A DNA stretch of 64,000 nt from an uncultured Eubacteriales bacterium (GTDB lineage: Bacteria > Bacillota > Clostridia > TANB77 > CAG-508), in contig CADAHH010000001.1 in assembly GCA_902787685.1 (NCBI GenBank), positions 1 through 64,000 of the forward strand, in the 5' to 3' direction. Below, piece by piece: positions 25,555-32,671 of this stretch. Below the pieces are notes generated by a model, which saw only the letters and a program-made list of their open reading frames with translations, did not search any database and was not told the DNA's origin. Within the stretch, counting starts at the first letter, position 1. The number at the start of each line of letters is the position of its first letter. Position numbers and translations under genes: made by a program.

Positions 25555-25615
25555 ATATGTCACACTTTTTGGTACTCTCTTTCAATATTTTATTTTCAAT
25601 GTAGGTGTGACATAT
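25555..25615. other. Inverted repeat upstream of thyX copy 2 and the HD gene
   Basis: ATATGTCACAC and GTGTGACATAT, 11-bp perfect arms about 39 bases apart, in the divergent region between 25454 and 25724. It could be a regulator's double site or a loose hairpin. The rest of 25455-25661 shows nothing else. Confidence 0.45.
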
Positions 25616-25661
25616 CTATTTTAAACCTATATATTTCAAAATAAGTTTGAGTTTATCTTTA

Positions 25662-25690
25662 TTGATTTTTGCGTATTTTTATTATATAAT
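25662..25690 (+). promoter_or_regulatory. Sigma-A-like promoter for the HD-phosphohydrolase gene
   Basis: TTGATT, 17-bp spacer, TATAAT on the plus strand, 33 bases before the start. A good promoter argues against this being a decaying pseudogene. Confidence 0.7.
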
Positions 25691-25723
25691 ATAATTATAT
25701 TGTTATAAATATGGGGATTATAT

Positions 25724-27418
25724 ATGGAAATATCATACACACTTACTTTAGAATATTATAAATGGCTATTTGACGACAAAAATATTAAGTTAAATTTATT
25801 TCTAGATTCTAGCATTGCAGAAGAAAATACTAATATAATACCGCTTGTATATTATCCTGATCAGTATTCAGAATTATTTAATAGCGAATTATTTACTAGA
25901 TTAAAAAGGATTAGTCAAACACGGATTAAAATTTCATTTCGCACTAAACGATGCTTTTTTTAATAGATATAGCCATTCTATTGGAACAGGAAATAAAAAA
26001 AGTAAACTTTTTATTAAATTATTGTCACAAAATGTTCCAGAAGAAGTTTCAAATGAAGATTTATATAAATATTTCGATGATAATTTTACTAAGTTATCTC
26101 AAACTATAGGTCCTATTGATAAAGTAGACTTAATTGCAGAAGAAATAATATCATATATGCATGATTGTATGCATTTGCCATTTTCTCACTTATTTGAATC
26201 TGAAATAATAAATCAAGTTCGGATTTCATGAAGATTTAGTAAGAAAAGCTTTATTAGAAGATTATACAATTCAAAATATATTTAAAAAAATACACCCTGA
26301 TTTGAGAAATACAATAGCCACACATATTTGCCAAAAAAATGTTTTTTCATCTCTTAATGCCTCTTCACTTGATTTTGATAGATTTGATTATATTTTACGT
26401 GGAGCTTTTTATCAGGGAAATACCTCATATAATACAGATTTTCCATCATTCACATTTGAAGAAGTAGATATAGGCTCCAAAAAATCTATTGTCCCAGTAT
26501 ATAATATAAAAGACTATAATATAATTATCGAACTTTTAAGTAAAAGACGAGATCTTTATACTGGAAATTTAGGTTACTTATCCCCTGAAGTTATATTGGC
26601 AGATTCTGTTTTTGGAGAAGCTTTAAATGCTATTTTAGAAAGTCTATCGAAATATCCTCATGCAATAAGTAATTCCTTTGAAAATTTAAAAGAATTTATA
26701 TTCTCATTATCTCCAAAATATTCAAGTCAAAAAATAAATGCTAGTTTGGTGAATATTGAAGAAGTCCTTAAATGGGATAATATTAGTTTTATAAATTGTT
26801 TACTTGATTTTGCTGAAAGTTTAGATGAAGAAAAAGATTCTCATACCATAGAACTAATTGCTCTAATTGTTCCACCTTTAGAATCATTAATATATATGGT
26901 TAGTAGTATGAAATATAATGATTATCAGCAAATAAAAAAAACTGATCCTGAATACATAAAAGAAAGAAAACTACAAGACCAAGAATTAATAAAAAAATTA
27001 AAAAGCTATATAAAATCAGAAACATACTTAGCAAAATGTCTAAAAAATAAGAATTTTTTGTTTGACAATATAAGGTTTATAAGAGATTCTGATAGTAATA
27101 CCTATAATGCTGATTTTAATTCTAGCAATATTTTTTTTAAAAAAAGAACCTTTCAAGAATATAATAAAAATGAACCAATATATGTAAAACTAGAAAATGG
27201 TGAAATTTGTACTATTGATAAAGTACCAGGCAAAACTTTTCCTTTTTCTTCAGAAAAAAAAGAGATTAATTATGTATATGAAATAAAACCTTTATCTAGA
27301 TGTTTTCGGGTTATTAACTCCACAAGCAACTGCAAATGTTTTGACTTCAAGATCACCTTCGCCTAAATATCCTAATTTCAGCATTGAAGTTAAAAGGTCT
27401 TTTCCAGAAATAGAGTAG
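25724..27418 (+). CDS. HD-domain phosphohydrolase (dNTPase/SAMHD1-like), read through three +1 frameshifts
   Basis: The zero frames give three pieces (25724-25963, 26022-26231, 26302-27366). Dropping one C at each of three in-frame CGG codons joins them into 563 aa with no remaining stop. The joined protein has the HD-hydrolase order: RLKRISQTGLKFHFALND (~57-76), NRYSHSIG (His ~84), YMHDCMHLPFSHLFE (HD ~146-147), NQVGFHEDLVRKA (~163-175) and SLDFDRFDYILRG (Asp ~216-221), then a long C-terminal domain ending SPKYPNFSIEVKRSFPEIE. Two junctions fall in the conserved core. It is expected to hydrolyse nucleotides; substrate unknown. Conventional annotation would call it a pseudogene. Confidence 0.8.
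25922..25924 (+). other. Candidate +1 frameshift site at CGG (HD gene, site 1)
   Basis: Zero frame CAA ACA CGG ATT AAA runs to a TAA at 25961. Shifted frame ACA GGA TTA AAA TTT CAT gives SQTGLKFHFALNDAFFNRYS, matching the conserved start of HD hydrolases. Decoded residue: Gly 67. Confidence 0.8.
26220..26222 (+). other. Candidate +1 frameshift site at CGG (HD gene, site 2)
   Basis: Zero frame GTT CGG ATT TCA TGA stops at once. Shifted frame GTT GGA TTT CAT GAA GAT gives VGFHEDLVRKA, continuing the HD domain. Decoded residue: Gly 166. Confidence 0.8.
27307..27309 (+). other. Candidate +1 frameshift site at CGG (HD gene, site 3)
   Basis: Zero frame TTT CGG GTT ATT runs 18 codons to a TAA at 27364. 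Shifted frame TTT GGG TTA TTA ACT CCA gives FGLLTPQATANVLTSRS and a stop at 27416, just at the terminator. Decoded residue: Gly 528. Only at this site could the P-site tRNA re-pair (TTT on TTC). Confidence 0.72.
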
Positions 27419-27436
27419 TATAAAAACTACTCTATT
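27409..27436. terminator. Terminator between the HD gene and mtaB
   Basis: 11-bp perfect stem AATAGAGTAGT / ACTACTCTATT followed on the plus strand by TTTAG. The TAG that ends the shifted HD frame lies inside the stem, as at other terminators here, which supports 27418 as the true end of the gene. Confidence 0.75.
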
Positions 27437-28696
27437 TTAGATTTCTAAAAATTTATTTTCCAAATTTTCATCAGACTTGTATGACACTTTTACATAATTG
27501 CTTGTATAACCTGTCCAAACTCCATCTTTTTGCTCCTCAAATAATACTTCTTGAGGTTTAGAAAAATAAATTTTGTTATACTCTTCTTGATTTTTATCTG
27601 ATAATTCTATTAATTTTTGACTTCTTTCTTCTTTAATATTACCATCAACTTGATTTGGCATTTTAGAAGCGGATGTTCCCTCTCTTGGAGAATATTTAAA
27701 TATATGCATTTTGTAAAATTTTATTTCTTTTAAAAAGTTATAAGTTTTTTCAAATTCTTCTTCTGTTTCTCCAGGGAAACCAACTATTATATCTGTTGTT
27801 AAATTTACATCTTTAAATGCTTTTCTTAACCTATTTACAACTTGTCTAAACTCATCAGTAGTATATTTTCTATTCATTCTTTTTAAAGTTTCATCACATC
27901 CACTTTGTAAAGACAAATGAAAATGATTGCAAATTTTATCTAATTTTGAAAGTCTTTTAGTAAATTCTTCAGTAATAAGACTTGGCTCTAAAGAACCTAA
28001 TCTGATTCTTTTTATACCTTCTATTTTGTTTAAATCTTCTAATAAATCTATCATTCTATAATTATAACTAAAATCTAATCCATAAGATGCAATATGAATT
28101 CCTGTAATTACAATCTCTTGAATATCTTTTTTGGCAATTTCTTCAACTTCTTTTATAATATTTTCTTTATTTCTACTTCTTACTCTACCTCTTGCATAAG
28201 GAATTAAACAATATGTACAAAAATTGTTGCAACCATCTTGAATTTTAATTGTTGCTCTTGTTTTTTCTGTAAATGTAACTAGTCCCATTTCAGAAAATTC
28301 TTTTTCTTTATTTACATCATAAATTTTATTTATTTTTTCATTTTGATATATATAATTTTCTACAATAGAAACTATGTCTTTTTTTTCTGAGTTTCCAATG
28401 CTTAAGTCAATTTCTTCTATGTTATCAACTTTATCTTTTGCAACTTGTACATAACAACCACAAGCTACAACAATAGCTTTTGAATTTGTTTCCTTTGCTT
28501 TTCTTAAAATTTGTCTAGATTTTCTATCTGCAATATTTGTAACTGTACATGTGTTTACAATTATGATATCAGGATTATTCTCTATATCACATATTTCATA
28601 ATTATTATCTATAAATTTTTGTGCCATTGCATTTGATTCATATTGATTAACTTTACAGCCTAAAGTCACAAATGCAACTTTCTTTGATTTTTCCAT
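27437..28696 (-). CDS. mtaB: tRNA (N6-threonylcarbamoyladenosine A37-C2) methylthiotransferase
   Basis: A 419-aa radical-SAM methylthiotransferase that turns t6A37 into ms2t6A37. N-terminal MTTase domain with TLGCKVNQYESN (~12-23), NTCTVTNIADRKSR (~49-62) and CGCYVQ cluster cysteines; radical-SAM CNNFCTYCLIPYARGRVRSR (~151-170); LSLQSGCDETLKRMNR (~261); and a C-terminal TRAM-like segment (GYTSNYVKVSY). The GCKVNQYES signature separates MtaB from MiaB. Confidence 0.94.
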   Translation of the reverse strand: MEKSKKVAFVTLGCKVNQYESNAMAQKFIDNNYEICDIENNPDIIIVNTCTVTNIADRKSRQILRKAKETNSKAIVVACGCYVQVAKDKVDNIEEIDLSIGNSEKKDIVSIVENYIYQNEKINKIYDVNKEKEFSEMGLVTFTEKTRATIKIQDGCNNFCTYCLIPYARGRVRSRNKENIIKEVEEIAKKDIQEIVITGIHIASYGLDFSYNYRMIDLLEDLNKIEGIKRIRLGSLEPSLITEEFTKRLSKLDKICNHFHLSLQSGCDETLKRMNRKYTTDEFRQVVNRLRKAFKDVNLTTDIIVGFPGETEEEFEKTYNFLKEIKFYKMHIFKYSPREGTSASKMPNQVDGNIKEERSQKLIELSDKNQEEYNKIYFSKPQEVLFEEQKDGVWTGYTSNYVKVSYKSDENLENKFLEI

Positions 28697-28730
28697 TTTA
28701 GTATATCATTTCCTCCTTAATAGTCAATAT

Positions 28731-28785
28731 AAGTTGGAAAAGAATTAAATTTTGGCAAAGCAAAATTGTAATTATTTTTCAACTT
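28731..28785. repeat. Palindromic element at the stop of the AAA+ gene
   Basis: Arms of about 24 bases (left starts AAGTTGGAAAAGAATTAAAT, right ends AATTATTTTTCAACTT) with a few mismatches and a six-base loop. It overlaps the TAA of the AAA+ gene. The left arm reappears as the left arm of the element at 30765. Confidence 0.65.
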
Positions 28786-30505
28786 ACAGGTTCTCTGTAC
28801 TTATATCTTCTGCCTTAATAGTTATCAAAGCTTTTTTAGATTTCTTGTCTTTGGTATTACTTGCATGTTTAATTATGGATTTTTCATATACATTTCTTAC
28901 AAATCTTGCATTACCAAAGTTTTTGGTGCACTTGTTTTCTTCTATTATTTTTTTAACCTTTTCTTCTGCTTCTTTTGAAACTACAAACCCTGCTTTTGTC
29001 ATCATTTGGTTAAATATTTGCCATAGCTCATCAACAGTATAATCTTCAAATTCAACAGTATAGCCTATTCTAGAAACTATACCAGAATTTAAATTAAGAA
29101 AATCTTGCATTTCTTTTGTGTAACCTGCAAAAATTACAACTAAATTGTCTCTATTATTTTCCATTCCTTGAATTAAAGTTGCAACCGCTTCTTCATTAAA
29201 AGAATTACCTTCCCCTTTTCCAGATGCAAGCGAATATGCCTCATCTATAAAAAGTACTCCTCCTAAAGCTTTTTGAACAACATTTGCAGTTTTAATTGAT
29301 GTTTGTCCAACATATTCGGCAACTAAATCTTTACTTGTAACCTCTAATAATTTATCTTGTTTAATATATTTTAAATTATATAAAATCTTAGATACAATTC
29401 TTGCAACAGTTGTTTTTCCTGTTCCTGGATTACCTAAAAATACCATATGTAAATTAATAGATTTAATATTTAAAATATCTTTTGACTTTTCTTTTAATGA
29501 TATTAAATCAACTAATTCACGAAGCATCTTTTTAACTTTTTGTAAACCAACTAAACTATCTAATTCTTCAAAAATCTCATCTATAGTTTTATTTTGTTCA
29601 TAATCAGGTACTTGTTTACTAAAGCTAATTTTTTGTACTAAACTATCTCTATAATCAGGATAATTTGATTCTGTTTTAGGTAATGTATTTGAAATATAAT
29701 CAAGAAGTTTTATTTGAATGTCTTCTGTAACTGTACTATTTTTATTTAATATTTCAAGAATTTCATTATATGCTTCTTGAACATCAGGAGTTCTACCAAT
29801 TATATTAAATTCAGCAAATTCAGATTTTATTTTATCTGAACTTAGGAAAAGGTCATTTAATTCATCCTTATTTTGAGCATAAAGAATAGTTAAATATTTA
29901 TTCTCATATTCAGAAATACATTCTTCAAGCTTATTGATAATCTTTGCTTTATCATTTAAGTCTTTTGAATATAATCCATTAAAACTATTAAAGGCAATAA
30001 TACTATTATCAGAACTGTATATTTTTGCTATATCTTCTGCATTTTGAATATCATAGCATGAAATAATTCCTATATCTCCTTTTGGAAGATATTCAAAAAA
30101 ATTAGTTGAATCATTTAATACTCTTAAGATTCCTTCAAATGTTTCTTTATTATTGGCATAAATATTCATATTAAAAGATATAAATTGTTTTTCAATTTTT
30201 TCATTAAACTTTCTAATATATTCAACAATTTTCTTTAAAGTATTCTTAGATTCTTCTTCAATATAAAGCTCATCAATCTTTTTAAATATTTCTTCCATAA
30301 ACTTGTCTTTATCTACTGTTGAAACATCTTTTTTTTCAATTTCTTCTTGAGATATTTCAATAGATGGAATACTATCTTCTAATTCTTCTATATCAATTCC
30401 TTTTAGATTTTTGATATCATTTCGTAATTTTTCATTTTCTTTTTCAATTTTACCTATACCAAAAAAATCATCATACATGCCTTTAAAAAAATCATCTTTT
30501 TTCAT
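28784..30505 (-). CDS. CbbX/SpoVK-like AAA+ ATPase
   Basis: About 573 aa. The N-terminal ~300 residues are an acidic, helical region without a recognised domain. The C-terminal ATPase domain has LDSLVGLQKVKKMLREL (~313), Walker A GNPGTGKTT (~356-364), Walker B GGVLFIDEAYSLA (~414-426), sensor-1 VVIFAGYT (~454) and a GNARFVRN sensor-2 region (~530). CbbX/SpoVK-type ATPases remodel or assemble partner proteins as hexamers; the partner here is unknown. The start is the ATG at 30503-30505 (MKKDDFFKGM), behind AAAGGA. Confidence 0.85.
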   Translation of the reverse strand: MKKDDFFKGMYDDFFGIGKIEKENEKLRNDIKNLKGIDIEELEDSIPSIEISQEEIEKKDVSTVDKDKFMEEIFKKIDELYIEEESKNTLKKIVEYIRKFNEKIEKQFISFNMNIYANNKETFEGILRVLNDSTNFFEYLPKGDIGIISCYDIQNAEDIAKIYSSDNSIIAFNSFNGLYSKDLNDKAKIINKLEECISEYENKYLTILYAQNKDELNDLFLSSDKIKSEFAEFNIIGRTPDVQEAYNEILEILNKNSTVTEDIQIKLLDYISNTLPKTESNYPDYRDSLVQKISFSKQVPDYEQNKTIDEIFEELDSLVGLQKVKKMLRELVDLISLKEKSKDILNIKSINLHMVFLGNPGTGKTTVARIVSKILYNLKYIKQDKLLEVTSKDLVAEYVGQTSIKTANVVQKALGGVLFIDEAYSLASGKGEGNSFNEEAVATLIQGMENNRDNLVVIFAGYTKEMQDFLNLNSGIVSRIGYTVEFEDYTVDELWQIFNQMMTKAGFVVSKEAEEKVKKIIEENKCTKNFGNARFVRNVYEKSIIKHASNTKDKKSKKALITIKAEDISTENL

Positions 30506-30555
30506 AATTAATATTATCCTTTCTTTAAAAAACACTTAATACAATTGTATGTTAT

Positions 30556-30698
30556 AAAGCAAATATATTTAATATTAAAATTGAGTTCGACCTACTCGCA
30601 GTTCTGAAGCCGTTTATGATTATTTAATAATGCTTAAATATAATATAAACGGCGTGCATTTTAAAAGTAAGTGCCAGTAATTTCGGTTCAGAACGTTA
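30556..30698 (+). repeat. Structured intergenic element, family A copy 1
   Basis: About 140 bases homologous to the reverse complement of 49648-49790. Shared core: GTTCTGAAGCCGTTTA ... TAAACGGCGTGCA ... GGTTCAGAACG. This predicts nested stems GTTCTGAA/TTCAGAAC and GCCGTTTA/TAAACGGC. Much richer in GC than its surroundings. It could be a small non-autonomous mobile element or a structured RNA. It lies upstream of the AAA+ gene. Confidence 0.6.
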
Positions 30699-30764
30699 TA
30701 TTAGCCTATTATTAGTGAACTTATAACAAATTGTATTTTTTCAGACTATTTAATTGATACTCAT

Positions 30765-30887
30765 GTTTGGAAAAGAATTAAATTTTGGCAAGGCAAAATC
30801 TTACGCAAAAAGCGGAGCATACTTTGTGTATGTGAGCATTTTTAAGTAAGATTTTAACACAGCCAAAATTATAATTATTTTTCAAAC
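30765..30887. repeat. Palindromic element at the stop of the spermidine-synthase-like gene
   Basis: Long imperfect arms: the left starts GTTTGGAAAAGAATTAAATT, the right ends ATAATTATTTTTCAAAC; inward, AAAATCTTAC pairs with GTAAGATTTT. The right arm ends at the TAG of the next gene. It is a larger relative of the element at 28731. Confidence 0.6.
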
Positions 30888-32395
30888 TATTTCCTTGGGA
30901 TTAATGTATCTACTGGACAATAATCATCAGTAAGTACAATTTCATTTTCATCAATATTTAATTTATATTCTCCTTCAAATTCTAGCTCTTGATCAGTTGA
31001 AATAACCATATTGTTTTGAGTAGTCTCCTTGTTTTCAATTGAACGACAAGGAATAACATATACATTTTTAAATACTTTTTTTAATGTATTTACCTCTGCT
31101 TTTATAAATCTTGAGTCTCTTCCTTCTACTGAAGAAATTATATTTGTTAAATACAATCCATTCTCATTAAGAGAATTCTTTATTTTTTGAATTAACTCTA
31201 GAGTTGTAAGTGTTTTTGCAGGAGTATCACCTGAAAATGCATCATTTAGTATTGCATCATATTTTTTTGTATTTCTATTTAAATATGTTCTACCATCTTC
31301 ATTTATTAATTCTAATCTATGATTTTCATTCAAATTATAATCAGAAATTAATTTGTCTAAATAAAAGTATTTTTTTGCAAGCTTTGTTATGTCTCCATCA
31401 ATTTCAACAACATCTATGCTTTTAGTTGGATATGTGCTTATATAATGTTTTGGATAGCCATAGCCTGCTCCACCAATCATCATAACTTGATTAATTTCAT
31501 ATTTAGAATTAAACATCAAATCATAATATTTTAAATAATTATAAACTAAATCATTTTGTTTTGATTCTTCAATAAAAGTTGCTGATTCATATCCACTATC
31601 AATATTAAGTAACCTAACATGCTCATTATTTATATATGCATTTCTTATAATCACTCTACCATATTGTGTATCATAGCTTACAGATATTTTATCTTCACCA
31701 TCTAAAATCATTTTTCCTTTAATATCATTAGTGTATAATGAATAGATAAAAAGACAAAAACAAATTAGTAACCAACCTATAATTAAAATGTTTATTTTGT
31801 TTGATAATTTTATGTCTATCAAAAATGAAAGTATAAATAATATTATACTTAAAACATATAATATTTCTACGCATCCAAAATTAGGTACAAGGAAAAAGCC
31901 CCCTAAAAAAGTACCTACAATTCCACCAATAGTTGCAATCGCATAAACTTTTCCTGTAATTTGTCCTGCTGTATTGATATCTTTTAAATTTAGTTTAATA
32001 ATAATTGGATTAATGAACCCCAAAAATAAAGATGGTATAAAAAACATTGTTAAAGTTCCTAGTATGGCACCTAACCTAATATCTGCAAAGGTTTTTGAAA
32101 GAAATTCTAAAATTAATTTCTGATTTATTGGTATTAAAAATACAAAAAAAGCAGCAAGTAAAAGTATTGTTTTTAGATTATTCTTTAGCCCATGTTTATC
32201 TGCTATTTTACCACCAATGTAATTTCCTATACTGCTACTTAATAAAATGATTCCAATAACACTTGTCCAAACAATATTTGAGTTTCCGAAATATGGAGAA
32301 AGCACACGTGATGCACAAAGTTCTAGTATCATACAAATTGCTTCTACTATGAAAATAAATACTTTATATTTTTGGTTCTTTATTTTATCTAACAT
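30887..32395 (-). CDS. Fused membrane transporter-like/spermidine synthase-like protein
   Basis: A 502-aa protein with about seven to eight N-terminal membrane segments (~12-220) and a C-terminal SAM-fold domain of the SpeE type (~235-480): MMIGGAGYGYPKHYI (~304), VVEIDGDITKLAKKYF (acidic nucleotide-binding loop, ~329) and ILNDAFSGDTPAKTLTT (~379). The family (fused MFS/spermidine synthase) is common in bacteria; whether it makes polyamines is unproved. The ATG follows GGAGG. Confidence 0.85.
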   Translation of the reverse strand: MLDKIKNQKYKVFIFIVEAICMILELCASRVLSPYFGNSNIVWTSVIGIILLSSSIGNYIGGKIADKHGLKNNLKTILLLAAFFVFLIPINQKLILEFLSKTFADIRLGAILGTLTMFFIPSLFLGFINPIIIKLNLKDINTAGQITGKVYAIATIGGIVGTFLGGFFLVPNFGCVEILYVLSIILFILSFLIDIKLSNKINILIIGWLLICFCLFIYSLYTNDIKGKMILDGEDKISVSYDTQYGRVIIRNAYINNEHVRLLNIDSGYESATFIEESKQNDLVYNYLKYYDLMFNSKYEINQVMMIGGAGYGYPKHYISTYPTKSIDVVEIDGDITKLAKKYFYLDKLISDYNLNENHRLELINEDGRTYLNRNTKKYDAILNDAFSGDTPAKTLTTLELIQKIKNSLNENGLYLTNIISSVEGRDSRFIKAEVNTLKKVFKNVYVIPCRSIENKETTQNNMVISTDQELEFEGEYKLNIDENEIVLTDDYCPVDTLIPRK

Positions 32396-32426
32396 TTTTC
32401 CTCCGAATAATTGTCTTTGTTATGCT

Positions 32427-32636
32427 CTCTCATAGTGTATATATAATATTTTTCAAACAATCTCGGCGGCAATACGCGTTATAGAAATTCTAATTTAATA
32501 AAACGAGCCTCTTTCACTCAGACCCTCTGCGCTACGCTTGAGTACCGTGAACATCCCTCATTTTATTAAAAAAGAATTTCTAATAACGCTCCAATTGCAT
32601 TCGATTGTTTTCAAAATATTATATATACACTTAGAG
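32427..32636. repeat. 210-bp palindromic element between spermidine-synthase-like gene and valS
   Basis: Outer arms GTGTATATATAATATTTT (left) and AAAATATTATATATACAC (right), inner arms CGTTATAGAAATTCT and AGAATTTCTAATAACG, and a GC-rich centre (for example GACCCTCTGCGCTACGC). The design resembles the element at 46082 but without obvious sequence identity. It may be a mobile palindromic unit or a complex transcription terminator. Confidence 0.6.
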
Positions 32637-32671
32637 ATAAAAATATGACTTAAATAAAATTTGTATCTACT

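Noticed and set aside
25724..27418. HD gene as a degraded pseudogene
   Set aside because: All three breaks are the same event (one extra C before GG, making an in-frame CGG), there are no other lesions, and promoter and terminator are intact. Random decay would not produce this.
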